The notes under the pieces were generated by a model. The model searched no databases. It was not told the DNA's origin and was given only the letters and a program-made list of their open reading frames with translations. A program made the translations under genes and the position numbers. This document shows, in pieces, positions 18,936-29,290 of a stretch of DNA of 64,000 nucleotides. The DNA lies in assembly GCA_022661535.1 (NCBI GenBank), contig JAKULF010000005.1:744001-808000 (forward strand), in the 5' to 3' direction. Position 1 is the first letter of the stretch; each line of letters opens with the position of its first letter. Origin of the DNA: Eutypa lata. Taxonomy: Eukaryota > Ascomycota > Sordariomycetes > Xylariales > Diatrypaceae.

Positions 18936-21785
18936 TCACTGCGCCCCAACATCCTCAAACAGCTTCTGCACAGCAGGCAAGAAAGCCTGGGCCTTCCTAA
19001 AGTCCCCGATACGAACACGCATGTAATCGAAGGCAACAAGGACGACCTCGTCTTTTTTCCTCCCCTGTCCCTGTCCCTGTCCTTGTTCCTCCCCGAAGCT
19101 CTCCTCAAAAACAGGCACCTTCTGATACCTCTGTGAGAAGTGCGTCAGCATGATCCTGCGGGCGCCCATGCGCCTCCCGACCCCGATCGCCTCGCTCATG
19201 GTGGAGTGGCGCTTCGCGATCGCGTCCCCCTTCAGCTCGTCGTCGAAGGTGCTCTCGTGGATCAGGAGCGTGGCGCCCCTCCCGATCCGGGCGAACGCGT
19301 CGCTGGGGCGGCAGTCGCCCGAGTACGCCACCTTCAGGCCTGTCGACGGCCACGTGAACACCGTCGCGAGCGCCCCGTGGCAGTGGTGCACGAAGCAGGC
19401 GTCGATCGAGCCCAGGCCGCCGAACGCCCGTGTCTCGAGGGGCGTGAGGGGGCGCGGGGGCCGCGCCACCCGCGCGGCGGCGTTGTCGTAGTGCTCGAAG
19501 GCATAGGGCACGAGGCGGTCGTACCCGTAGTCCTCGACGTCGGCGTACTCGCGCAGCCAGTCGAGCATGTGGACGTGGGAGGCGACGAGGAGCTGGCTCT
19601 TGGCGGTCTCCTCCGAGAAGGCGAATGTCGCGTCGCGCCAGGCGCGGATCACGCCTGCCGTCCCAAGGTGGTGGTCCGCGTGCAGGTGGCTGATCCAGAC
19701 GGCTTTCAGGTCGCGCAGGACGGCGGGGAGCTCGTCGCCGAAGACGCGCCGCAGCTGGCCCAGTGTGTTCTCCCCGCAGTCGAAAAGGTAGTTGCCGTGG
19801 CCCGGGACGCGGAGGAGCGTCGCCGAGACGTTGCGGTACTTGGAGGGGAGGGCGGACCCCGTGCCGAGCGTGATGACTTCAGCGTCCCGGTTGGGGATGT
19901 CGGACTCGACTTTCTCGATCTTGGCCTGGAACTCCGGGTCGGCGACCTTGGCACGAGCGCGGTCCGTAAGCTGCTGTATTTCGGCGCGGGCGTCTTTGCT
20001 TAGATCGCTCGAGGCGAGCTTCTGGATGTCGGCGAAGGGGATAATCTTGTCGTCCTGGTGGAGGAACTGCGGTGCAAATTGGATGGTCTTGCCAGTCCGG
20101 CCTATTTCGTATGCCGGGGTCGAAGGTGTTGCCGGTGTATTGCTGAAGATGGGTAAGGGGAATCGCTCAGGGTCGATGCAATGCAACTTGTAGGCTTGTG
20201 TGGCGACAGATTCCAGGGCGAGCATGTCTGGACAGTCATCGGCAGATGTGACTATATGCCGAATCGAGGATGTTTTCGTCATAAACTCCTGTAGCCTTGA
20301 GTCATTTGAAACCCCTGAGCCTAAAATCCAGAAGATAATATGGACCTCCTTCATTATCTCCTGGTTCGACCATTCGGCACGGTTAACGAGAGCGTCGACA
20401 AACGAGGTGTCTGGTAGATCTACTACGGCAAACCCCTTGCCAAGAACATTATCACCTAGAACCATCTCGGGTGTAACGATCGTCCCATCCTTGCCGGTGA
20501 CACTTTCACCCCGCGTAAGAAGTCTGTAGTCGGGCTTTGCTACACTGTGCTTTATGGCTTCTTTGGGGTTAAATTTTCCTCTCCGATCATGACCCTTCAC
20601 TATGTAGCACATAGACTGAGTAGAAGGGGTTGTTCGCGGTAGAGATTCAATCGTTGCTCCGGGCCATGGTTGGCGGACTAGAACAGGTATATCAGGTACA
20701 GATTGGTTCCCCCCTGGTAATGGTCCATCGTAGACTTGAATGTGACCCTTGTTGTTCCGCACAAACAGCTTTGCCGGTAGTCTTGCTTTGTGGAGAGTTG
20801 TCTCCATCAGGGCATCCATCGTCCAATCAGAATCAAACATATGGGCAACCACCGTCTCAACCAGCTTTTCCGCTTCATCAGCTAATGTTGATGACGACTG
20901 TATATTTTGACCGCTGTGATCATCGGTTGTCTCAGCGAACTCCTCGTGACTACGTTTTCGCGAGCTGTCTGGTCTGATATTCGAAGACTCCACGGGCATA
21001 TACCAGACATTGATATTGGCGTCTTTGAAATCAGGCTCGTTACTCTTCTGGGCTCCTAAGCGAGGATCATGCCGAATCTCGTGTGGCTTCAGGGGAAACC
21101 CTCTCCGAAAGACGAATCGACGACAAGTGGCGAGGAGATGAGAAAGATTCCTGCCCCCGTGGATATTCAATCTTGACATGACTCCATCAGATCCAAGACC
21201 AGATCTTCCCTTCTTGCTGTTGTTCTTCTTCTCCGCATTCTGACCCTCCTGATCTTCATTCGTAGCAGCAGCAGCAGTAGCAGTTATGTCTGCTAAGGTA
21301 AGTATAATGCCTAGCAGGCCTCCTGCATTGTGCCAATTGACAACCCCAGTCATGAAGATGTCTTCCACCTTATTCAACCCAATCTTCCGCTGGGACATGG
21401 CCCGCTGGGTACCCTCACTAATTCCACCGAATACATATCGCTGATTGTCGAAGTGTAGTAATATAGAAGTGCCGGACGTGTCAGCCGTAGGCGTGGAGAT
21501 GACCTGAACCCAGTTGAGCATCCTCGTGCTTAGGATTTGACCAGGGTCCAGCAACGGTAACCTCCGCGATTTATCTGGTAAAGGTTTTTGATACAATAGG
21601 GAGTGGAGGCCGTAATTCTTCGGGTTTCGAGGCACTCGTAGTACAGTAATAGCTGGGTTATTTAGTAGACTCGAAGGGAATACGACGTTCTTGAATTTGG
21701 ACTTGAAGTAACGAGGCAAGTTCGATTTATGGATAATTTTGGAAGACCTGATCGGTACATTCGCAAGAGCCTTTCGACCTTTCAT
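18936..21785 (-). CDS. Ribonuclease Z, long form (tRNA 3'-end processing)
   Basis: A 949-residue single-exon protein with ATG at 21785. Long-form tRNase Z removes 3' trailers from precursor tRNA in nucleus and mitochondria. The inactive N-terminal half starts near residue 88 (MLNWVQVISTPTADTSGTSI). The C-terminal half has GTGSALPSKYRN, LFDCGENTLGQLRR and the zinc motif H700-x-H702-x-D704-H705, then CHGALATVF, YSGDCRPS and HSTMSEAI. All are family hallmarks, so activity is expected. The first ~87 residues are rich in Lys/Arg and poor in acids and could be a mitochondrial presequence. Translation from the internal ATG would give a nuclear/cytosolic form (inference). A low-complexity GQGQGQGQ run is coded at about 19065-19085. 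The 3' half of the gene is far richer in G+C than the 5' half. Confidence 0.95.
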   Translation of the reverse strand: MKGRKALANVPIRSSKIIHKSNLPRYFKSKFKNVVFPSSLLNNPAITVLRVPRNPKNYGLHSLLYQKPLPDKSRRLPLLDPGQILSTRMLNWVQVISTPTADTSGTSILLHFDNQRYVFGGISEGTQRAMSQRKIGLNKVEDIFMTGVVNWHNAGGLLGIILTLADITATAAAATNEDQEGQNAEKKNNSKKGRSGLGSDGVMSRLNIHGGRNLSHLLATCRRFVFRRGFPLKPHEIRHDPRLGAQKSNEPDFKDANINVWYMPVESSNIRPDSSRKRSHEEFAETTDDHSGQNIQSSSTLADEAEKLVETVVAHMFDSDWTMDALMETTLHKARLPAKLFVRNNKGHIQVYDGPLPGGNQSVPDIPVLVRQPWPGATIESLPRTTPSTQSMCYIVKGHDRRGKFNPKEAIKHSVAKPDYRLLTRGESVTGKDGTIVTPEMVLGDNVLGKGFAVVDLPDTSFVDALVNRAEWSNQEIMKEVHIIFWILGSGVSNDSRLQEFMTKTSSIRHIVTSADDCPDMLALESVATQAYKLHCIDPERFPLPIFSNTPATPSTPAYEIGRTGKTIQFAPQFLHQDDKIIPFADIQKLASSDLSKDARAEIQQLTDRARAKVADPEFQAKIEKVESDIPNRDAEVITLGTGSALPSKYRNVSATLLRVPGHGNYLFDCGENTLGQLRRVFGDELPAVLRDLKAVWISHLHADHHLGTAGVIRAWRDATFAFSEETAKSQLLVASHVHMLDWLREYADVEDYGYDRLVPYAFEHYDNAAARVARPPRPLTPLETRAFGGLGSIDACFVHHCHGALATVFTWPSTGLKVAYSGDCRPSDAFARIGRGATLLIHESTFDDELKGDAIAKRHSTMSEAIGVGRRMGARRIMLTHFSQRYQKVPVFEESFGEEQGQGQGQGRKKDEVVLVAFDYMRVRIGDFRKAQAFLPAVQKLFEDVGAQ

Positions 21786-22514
21786 CTACGCAATCTTTCG
21801 TACATGCTGTCTGTCGCCTTTCTGGCCGGATGACTCTTCGCAAATAGAAATACTAGACTCAGACTCTAGGTACCTACGTAGGTCGGGTGTGTATTAATAA
21901 ATGAATTTATTCTTATCTTATCAATACTAACTAATTATTCGAGGCAGTTAAGCTAAGGGAATCTCTTATCCTTATCAGCGAGTTGTGGTGGGCTGTAGTG
22001 GGGCTGCCGCTCCATTATGTAATTAATGGGTTCCCAGCTGCTCATCATCAACTTCCTGACTTCCAACAGCAGAAGATGTTACTTATTCTCTCACCCATAC
22101 TCCAGCAGTTTAAACAATATCTTATTTTTAAGTATTCAATCAATATTTATTTTTCTTTGCTCGCATAAAAATGAATCCCTGTATCTATTTCAATGTCATA
22201 CCCCAAGGAAATTCTAGCTAACCAACCATGAACCAAGCTAAAAAGCCTGTGCCCACCACCTTAAAAGGTGATATTCTTAAATACCTCTGTAGCCTACTGA
22301 AATTAATCACTCTCTGCTGCCCTACCTCTACCTACGTACCATGAAGTTTGTGGAGTTTCCTCTTACGAAAAATGATAGTATCCCTATCTGTACGACATTG
22401 AGATATCACGTCTCATCAATATCTTATATATACATATGACCATCGTCACTCTAATATCATGCAAACTCTTTTCAATGTGACCTAATGAGACTTCCGTAGT
22501 CGAGTCTATGCCAG
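21786..22514. other. Intergenic, divergent spacer upstream of tRNase Z
   Basis: Mostly A/T-rich. It contains two copies of a TACCTACGTA-type palindromic motif, at 21865-21882 (80-97 bp before the tRNase Z start) and 22321-22340. An upstream exon of the interrupted gene at 22515 may be hidden here but could not be identified. Confidence 0.4.
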
Positions 22515-23827
22515 ATGACGAACTACAGGCTTGAAATGTTGCCAACACGTAATTTCGTGACGCATGATTGCAGAGATCTTCACCTGATTCTGCAAGTTGT
22601 GAACGAGGACAAGACCTTTAATTTCTGCAATGCAGATGCGAGCGCCGTAGCGAATTACATCACCGAGAACCTATCTAGCATATCAAAGTCCAAGCAACCT
22701 GAAGCTTGCGAAATCCAACGTTGGTGGTACGACGGCTACGACGCCAATCTCGGGCCTTTCTGTGTGAACGCTACTCGGATTGCTGTCCAGGTCAACGAGT
22801 CGCAGCGCCCAGACGCGGCACGAACGGAACCTTATTTCAGCGTCATTCACGCATCGCGATCGTCCTGCGGCCAGCAATTGGAATCCGATCTAACCTCCAT
22901 AGGGTATCCTGATATCGCAGGTCCAGGGGTAAGTCTCAAGATCGGGTTAATCTCGCCCATTACTAAATCAGAGATGTCTAGGTTCTCGCTTCGTATAGTA
23001 TAGAGCTGATACTCTCCGTGCTCTATGTGGTCATGGATCACCGAGATCGTTTTCCGAGTCTCAACCGTTTCCGGCTTGCCGCGAGTTTCCGGGAGACATA
23101 TTGGAGTTTCTACTCCACTGCCACTTTGCTGGGCTTCTCTACGGTGATTGCTGCTATAGTTACCTTCGACAACAGGTAGCACGCATCGGAATCGCTTCGC
23201 TCCGAATTTGGATATGTCAACTTTTATGAGCATCAACTGCTAGTGTTCCCCCCACCCCTATCAATACTGCCCACTATACTCGTATATACCATCTTACCCG
23301 ACGAGAAGCGGTCTTTCATGCAGACCTCGATGGTTTCCATACTCTACTTGATTTGTGTCTGCGCCATGTGGGCTATATAGGGGCTTGCCATCAGGAACGA
23401 AACTGATCCTCTCCGTGTAGTTTTCGGAGGCGATCTAAATATTGACGTTAACAGTTTTCTCTACGGAAAATCCCGCTCTTATTACACGTTAGCTGTGTGC
23501 ATCTTGATGGTAACGCTACCAATATTCGGAATGTTCCTGGCGTTGGTGATGAAGGTCTGGTTGCAATTACAAGGCGCCTCCAGTAGACATCAAATGAAAC
23601 GATGGCCACTCTCCCAGGGAGCGTTCCAAGCTGTGTGCCTTCTAATAATGGTCGTAAAATATGCGATGTTCGTGTACATTCGAGGGCAGGCGATAAAGGA
23701 CGCTCACGGCGGAAACTCGGAGACAGAGGTCGGCTTTGGTCAGATTCTGGCATTGTTCACATAGTTTCCTTTACCATACATGATCTGGTCTCGGCTTGAA
23801 TTTCCCAGTAAAGTGTTGCGAACTTAG
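22515..23827 (+). pseudogene. Membrane-protein frame interrupted by three in-frame TAG codons
   Basis: Exon 1 (22515-22928) encodes a Cys-containing stretch that resembles an extracytoplasmic domain and ends DIAGPG. A 53-bp intron (22929-22981, GTAAGT, TACTAAAT branch, TAG) leads to exon 2. From 22982 to 23827 one frame continues for 281 codons before its final TAG, with only three stops, all TAG, at 23177-23179, 23378-23380 and 23762-23764. Between and after them the frame encodes hydrophobic helices (ILVYTIL, SILYLICVCAMWAI, CILMVTLPIFGMFLALVM, FGQILALF), so the frame as a whole looks protein-coding. It resembles a fungus-specific membrane protein of unknown function. Two readings fit. It may be a decayed gene, since TGG or CAG to TAG matches RIP-type transitions. 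Or its TAG codons may be recoded, for example to UGG by A-to-I editing. An earlier exon may be missing. Confidence 0.6.
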
Positions 23828-26178
23828 GCCCGATATCGCCTGTACTAATGTATGACAAATATTATAGTCCTAACAAATTCTTTACAGAAGACAATTCGAT
23901 TCCCTAGAAACCTAATTGAACAACTTCGTTAACAAAGGATAATTTTTCGAAGTATAATATTGGGAAATGTATCGGAAGATGATTTAGGACGGTAAATAAA
24001 GAAGTCGGCAGCATCAAATAGATATCTTCAAAGATTTAACCGTATATTTCTATAATACATATATGCACTTCATGTATCAAAAGAGAGCAACTTTAGTTCG
24101 CCCGAACGAAGCTAGTGATAGGGGATCTCCGTCAGTCATTGTTGATAGTCCATCACCTAGTAACTAACCGGTATGAGTTCAAATAATTACCCCTGAATAG
24201 CGCCACGCCAGTAACCCCGAGTAATACACCATGTTCATGAATAACTCCTTTAATGATTCAGAGCCTATAAATCATAAGCTTAACGTAATTCCATTTCTAT
24301 CGCTGACAGTGTTTCGAGACGGCTCATCAATTTCATTCCAGAAGGAACCTAACTTTCTTTACTCTCTTGCTAGCGAGAGCAGTAGGGGTTAGTATCTCAG
24401 TCTGGTGCCCCTCACAGCAGTCTGCTCTATGATTATTTCCCTGGTGCTGCGAAAGATGCGATTCCCGTGCGCGGTGTGCGTGATGCATATGACATCTATG
24501 ATTTACGTCCTGCACGTAGTGTATACGGCATCTGCGACTTCTATGGCCGGTTCTACCACGGACCTGGAGCTTACCCTGGACATTCTTTCGCTGGACGTTG
24601 CTACTCTGGACATTGCGCGCTAGGAAGTCAAGGATCTTCAACGTCAACGGCGTCTTTGGCTTCCGTGCGGATGTTTGCCGTTGTAGCCCGCACTTGTCGC
24701 ATAAATCCAAAGACCCGTCCATTATGGTGTGTTGAGTGAGATGACTGAGTAAGATGAAAATGGTTCTCTCACACCTTGGCGTTGAATCCGCTGTTGATGG
24801 AGAAAAGCAGCTCCCTTGTGTAGGCGGTAGGTTGTCTCCTAATTGGGACTTTTGGGCCAAATTATATGAGGGTATTTCTAATGCGCTGAGAAGAAGCCCG
24901 TGCCTTTTGGTTGTGGCGTTTGACGTATAGATAGATTATAAGTTGTAAGGGGATAAGCAAGCTATCGCGGAATCGCATCATCTCAGTTGGGATGGCATTA
25001 ATTTGAACGTATATCTTTTACGAAGAAGCGAGCAAAAGATGGACTGCTTCATATAGAAGTACTATATAGGTTTATTATCCGGAGAAAGGTTTATAGGAGG
25101 AGTTAAGACGTCTCAGCCTATAATCTTAAAGTTTATCTCCGACACACCAAGATTTACTAGATGAGGTTAGTTTGACGAGGTCAAATAACTAATGCTATTC
25201 GAAACTGAAAAATATGTAAGTAGTTTTAGGCTCCATCAGGACAAAAAGCCTTATAAGGCGAGACTATATAAATAAACAAGTGTGAACCGTTACTTGGACT
25301 CATCGTAGCAATGCTCGGATTTTATTTAACTTTGAACGTCTAACTATCAGGACTAACTCCAGAAACTTATATATTTAGCTACAACCTTTATTCCCATAGC
25401 TTATTCCGTTTCCCTTATGGTAGATAATGCATGTTCTTCAAATGAAGCGACTATGATGCTAGAACTGGTGTAAAGAAGCGTCCTCGTCTTATCAAGCCCC
25501 AACTAGGTAGCATCTTAATTAGCCCAACTTTTTAGTACAAGGTACAGAGTGATAAATCACACACCTATATAAACTCTGTTAACATGACTTTAAGAAATAT
25601 GCTACTGATGTCAAGCTTCTAGTCAACGGCACAGTCGTCCGCCGTGGTGAAGAACAAGGAGTGGAACTCTTCAAGTATCGCAAAAGCCACGCCGCTAATG
25701 CTTTGGTAGCAATAGCGGTATTTATACTGCGACATCAAGAATCACATTGGAATTAAGACTGAGCGCTGGGACTTTGCGAAAAAGCCGGGTTGGCCCGTTG
25801 GTTTCCGGATGACCCGTATTTCGGACATAACATTCGCATGGAATAGACGATGAAGTGCCGGTAAGCAGATCTACACACGCCTATTCTGACCAATGAGAAT
25901 ACACTATGCGTGTTGGATCTCAATTCCGCGACGGAAATTCCGTCTGCAGCCGCTCCGTGAGCGGGACCCCGATACGCGCGGACAGGGGTGAGCCAGGGCA
26001 GGAAGTGAAGAATTATTCCCGATGGGATTTAGCTCATCCGTAGAGGAGTTCGGCACACACTTACTCATCATCATCACTGTATTGATAATCTAGGGAATAA
26101 GCACTCCCTTGCATTCGTGAATTAATTGACGCAATTATTATAAAGACATAGACCATAGCATCTATTCTACGTACGTTC
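23828..26178. other. Long intergenic stretch with possible gene relics
   Basis: Mostly A/T-rich with many stops. Around 25620-25760 the rightward frame VNGTVVRRGEEQGVELFKYR continues for some 45 codons and could be a relic. A G+C-rich patch lies at about 25920-26010. Apart from the weak reading frame at 24333-24722, no gene is supported. Confidence 0.4.
24333..24722 (-). CDS. Weak hypothetical reading frame, 129 residues
   Basis: ATG at 24722, no recognised family. The N-terminus has a C-x2-C pair (LCDKCG). The middle is rich in Arg, His and Asn, and the end is basic. Open frames on the other strand overlap it (one reads YGICDFYGRFYHGPGAYPGH), so strand and coding status are uncertain. It lies alone in a gene-poor stretch. 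It is reported only because it is the best open frame there. Confidence 0.2.
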   Translation of the reverse strand: MDGSLDLCDKCGLQRQTSARKPKTPLTLKILDFLARNVQSSNVQRKNVQGKLQVRGRTGHRSRRCRIHYVQDVNHRCHMHHAHRARESHLSQHQGNNHRADCCEGHQTEILTPTALASKRVKKVRFLLE

Positions 26179-27339
26179 ATGCCACTGTCATTCCGACCAT
26201 CATCACTTCGCTTCTCATCAAGAATAATACCCCGCAGCAGCAGCATCCCCAGAACCCCGCGTCCGCGCACAGCACTAACGCCACTACGCCGTGAGTTTAG
26301 GATCAGGACCACCACAACTACTACTACTACTACTACTACGACAACACGCAACACCACCAGAAAGGCCAGCAAGATGAGTGTATCCACGCAGGCAGAGGCG
26401 GAGATCAAGCGCAACCCGCACCCGGACTTCAAGTCGGTCGAGGACTCCCGACCCGACTGGGACCGGAGCCAGGGGTTCAACTACAAGAAGACGGCCGACC
26501 CATCCTGGACATTCGGAGACGGCGCCAACAACCTAGAGGCGTCATCATCATCCACCTCGGAACAAAAACAACATATCAGCATCGACCCATACGAAGCCGG
26601 GCGTCCAGCGCCCTTCAACTACAAGCTGCTAATCAGCGCCATCGTGCCGCGGCCTATCGGATTCATATCCACACGCTCGGGTCCCACCACCACCAGCACC
26701 ACCTCCTCAAACACAGAAGAAGAAGAAGAAGAAGCGCTAAACCTAGCGCCCTTCAGCTACTTCAACATAATCAACCACGACCCACCCCTCTTCGTAGTCG
26801 GGATCGCGTCGCCCCTGGCCTCAGCCAAAGCCAAAGACACGCTGCGCAACCTGGGCGCGACGGGCGAGTGCGTGGTGAACATGATCAGCGAGCACTTCGT
26901 GGAGGCGGCGAACGCGACGAGCGTGGACTTCCCGGCGGGGGTGTCGGAGTGGGACGTGAGCGGGCTGACGCCCGTGTTCGACTGCGCCGACGTGCCGCGC
27001 GTGCCGCGCGTCCGCGAGGCCGTCTTCAGCGTCGAGTGCCGGGTCGAGAGCGTGCGGGAGTTCGAGAGCCGCGCCACGCCCGGCAAGAAGACGGGCTGTC
27101 TGGTCGTGCTCGAGGGCACCAGGTTCTGGGTGAGGGCCGATGCCGTCAACGAGGAGAGGAATCTCGTCGCGCCCGAGGTCCTGAGACCTATTAGCAGGCT
27201 GGGTGGGATTACGTATGCGCGGGTCACCGAGGCGCTGGAGCTGCCGAGGCCGTCGTTCGAGAAGGATGTTGGGGGGTTGGAGGGCTACGAGAGGTTGAGG
27301 GAGAAGAGGAAGGCGAAGATGGGTGGTGGGGAGGCTTAG
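26179..27339 (+). CDS. Flavin-reductase-like FMN-binding split-barrel protein, likely mitochondrial
   Basis: A 386-residue single-exon protein. From about residue 130 it matches the flavin reductase-like domain: FNYKLLISAIVPRPIGFIST, LAPFSYFNIINHDPPLFVVG, KDTLRNLGATGECVVNMISE. Such proteins bind FMN and often serve as reductases or partners of oxidoreductases; the partner here is unknown. The first ~40 residues (MPLSFRPSSLRFSSRIIPRS onward) are rich in Arg and Ser and lack acidic residues, typical of a mitochondrial presequence. Next comes a run of 13 Thr coded by an (ACT)n microsatellite near 26310-26340. A second ATG at 26374 would give a form without the presequence. A (GAA)n stretch codes six Glu inside the domain, near 26715-26735. 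Both repeats may vary in length between strains. Confidence 0.85.
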   Translation: MPLSFRPSSLRFSSRIIPRSSSIPRTPRPRTALTPLRREFRIRTTTTTTTTTTTTTRNTTRKASKMSVSTQAEAEIKRNPHPDFKSVEDSRPDWDRSQGFNYKKTADPSWTFGDGANNLEASSSSTSEQKQHISIDPYEAGRPAPFNYKLLISAIVPRPIGFISTRSGPTTTSTTSSNTEEEEEEALNLAPFSYFNIINHDPPLFVVGIASPLASAKAKDTLRNLGATGECVVNMISEHFVEAANATSVDFPAGVSEWDVSGLTPVFDCADVPRVPRVREAVFSVECRVESVREFESRATPGKKTGCLVVLEGTRFWVRADAVNEERNLVAPEVLRPISRLGGITYARVTEALELPRPSFEKDVGGLEGYERLREKRKAKMGGGEA

Positions 27340-27814
27340 ATTTGGGGTAGAGAGATGATAGGCAAGATGAATACACACACAGACACACATAAATATATAT
27401 AGCATAGACAGGCAATGGCCGTATACTTGCGATAGTTCATGATCTATATCTCATTACTGGTTGGTGACTGTTCCTAATGAACCAAGTATACAATCCGCAC
27501 CGAAGAAAATCGTTCCTTATATCGTGACATACATCCGCTCAAATGAAAAAGAAAAGAAAAGAAAAGAAAAGAAAAGCAAGATTCCCATCGGTATTCATCG
27601 GTGATGCCTCTCCCAACGCCAAACATAGTATACATAACAAAACGACGATAAAAATAGAAATAAAAGGCCGACGTAACTATTTCCTGGAAAAGGAAGCCAA
27701 TGCAGACCAGACGCACACTCTCAACGAAGCCTAGAAAAACGCCGCAAATACCACGTCTAACTTAGATCCCGGGAATATATCGTGCCTTGCTACAAAACAA
27801 AGGTAGCAAAAATA
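27340..27814. repeat. Intergenic with (GAAAA)n microsatellite
   Basis: Spacer between convergent genes. A pentameric GAAAA repeat runs at about 27545-27576. A short (CA)n-like stretch lies near 27371-27390. No gene was seen. Confidence 0.55.
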
Positions 27815-29290
27815 TCAAAGCATGAAACTCTGCCCCGAACTCGAAATAGAAAATTCGCATCCTAGCTGGGCCTCCTCCTCGTGGTCTAACAGCTCTTCTA
27901 ATATCTTCTCGCCGACGGGTGCGCCGCCGTCGAGTTTCTCTTTCACGTGGATAACGACGACCTTGAGGTTCTTCAGGGCGTTGAAACCCTGGTATTCCGT
28001 GAGAGTCGAGGTGGTGGCGCGGTCAAGATCCTTCACGGCTAGTAGGTCAGCGGCGTGCGGCGACTCGCGCGGCGTGTCGAAGCTGTAGTTGCTGATTCCC
28101 GAAGCGGACCCCGGCCTCGGCGGGCGCGTCGTCTTGGGCGAGACGGGGGCATCGTCCAAGCTGGGTCTAGTAGGTATGCGGATGGCTTTCCCGTCATCAT
28201 CTCGATCCCGCTTACGCTTCTTAGACGCCTCGGGTTTTATCAGAGATGCCTGACGCACGGCCTCGACCTCGACAGCGAGTACTTTCAGCTCTTCGACCAG
28301 GAAGCGCGGTGTAAGATGCCCAAAGAGTCGGTCCACTGGCTGACTATCATCGTATGAACATTCTATGAATATCGCGGCAAGGTTGCCATTCGCTATCCGG
28401 GGGGCTGCTTCCTGCCAGATCAACAGATTCCGCGGTGAAAGCGATATGCTATCGGGTTCGACGTCACCGAACATGAGCACTTCGCGTCCGCTATATGGTT
28501 CCCGGATGAAGTAGGCGCTAGAATCATAAACACACATATGATCGCGTTCTTGGTTCGGCGAGCCCTGTGCTAGACTAGCTGTCCTGAATAGGTTCGAGGG
28601 TCCCGAAGCCGCATTGCTGCCTGGCATCCCTCTCTGCGATAGCATGGAAGAGGCGTCTAGGCTACCTAGACGTGATGACGCACCGGACCCCCTATGCACA
28701 TGCCTCTCGATGCAATGTCCATGACTGACGCTAAAGATACGGATGGTGAGTCCATCACTAATTTCGACATAGCCCCTTCCGTCTCCTTCGCCTAGCGCTG
28801 GACTGCCCCCTTCCACAAGTCGTAAATAAGTCACCAATCCGGCACCGTTGTTCTCGTCCGAAAGGTTTGGCCATATTACATTATTAAAGATGTGGTTTCT
28901 AAATGCAGAGATGGTGGATGGCAATCCAGCCAGTCGTTTTTGCCTATTTCCCGGGAGACCTGCGGTGTTGATGACAAATCCACTGATATGATCTAGATGT
29001 GGATGTGTTATTAGGTAAGTATCAACAATATGACGTGTGATATGGGCTGCGTTCGCTGAAGCCGAAGTGTCTCTGAGTTCCAAGCCTTTGAATGGCCCCG
29101 CCTCAAGGATATGGGGCAACGACACAGTAGTGCCTAGCCCACGGGGTTGAGTCTCCTCTAGTATTCGGGTTATAGCTGAAAGATGAACGCCTGCATCAAG
29201 CGCAACCACTGATCCTCGTGTCCATCCTGCCTTGACTGATCTGACGAGTAATGCTGTCACATTACTCTCCAGAGGACCGCCACCTGAACC
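27815..29290 (-). CDS. Class II (low-affinity) 3',5'-cyclic-nucleotide phosphodiesterase, main exon
   Basis: Related to yeast Pde1 and bacterial CpdP, which hydrolyse cAMP with a metallo-beta-lactamase fold. Visible family features are GSGGGPLESN, the opening motif, just after a splice acceptor at 29291-29294; LVRS and DAGVHLSAI; the metal motif THPHLDHISG; VSHGHCIERH; MFGDVEPDS; and IFIECSYDDSQP. The middle carries a low-complexity Ser/Gly insertion, and a basic linker (KKRKRDRDDDG) lies before the C-terminus. The exon gives about 491 residues. Exon 1, which should encode a short strand ending near VIVLG, lies upstream of 29290 and was not resolved. The gene would limit cAMP signalling in the cytosol. 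A CRE palindrome lies about 310 bp upstream of this exon. Confidence 0.88.
   Translation of the reverse strand, partial: GSGGGPLESNVTALLVRSVKAGWTRGSVVALDAGVHLSAITRILEETQPRGLGTTVSLPHILEAGPFKGLELRDTSASANAAHITRHIVDTYLITHPHLDHISGFVINTAGLPGNRQKRLAGLPSTISAFRNHIFNNVIWPNLSDENNGAGLVTYLRLVEGGSPALGEGDGRGYVEISDGLTIRIFSVSHGHCIERHVHRGSGASSRLGSLDASSMLSQRGMPGSNAASGPSNLFRTASLAQGSPNQERDHMCVYDSSAYFIREPYSGREVLMFGDVEPDSISLSPRNLLIWQEAAPRIANGNLAAIFIECSYDDSQPVDRLFGHLTPRFLVEELKVLAVEVEAVRQASLIKPEASKKRKRDRDDDGKAIRIPTRPSLDDAPVSPKTTRPPRPGSASGISNYSFDTPRESPHAADLLAVKDLDRATTSTLTEYQGFNALKNLKVVVIHVKEKLDGGAPVGEKILEELLDHEEEAQLGCEFSISSSGQSFML

Noticed and set aside
19140..20003. Long rightward open frame (287 codons) opposite tRNase Z
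   Set aside because: It lies opposite the G+C-rich catalytic half of tRNase Z, where stops are rare on the other strand. Its product is low-complexity and Arg/Val-rich, and the true gene has all family motifs.
23176..23243. An intron (GTAGCA...CTAG) that would remove the first TAG of the 22.5-kb frame
   Set aside because: Its 68 bp is not a multiple of three and the joined exons would leave the good frame. The nearer acceptor (55 bp) fails for the same reason, and neither helps the other two TAG codons.
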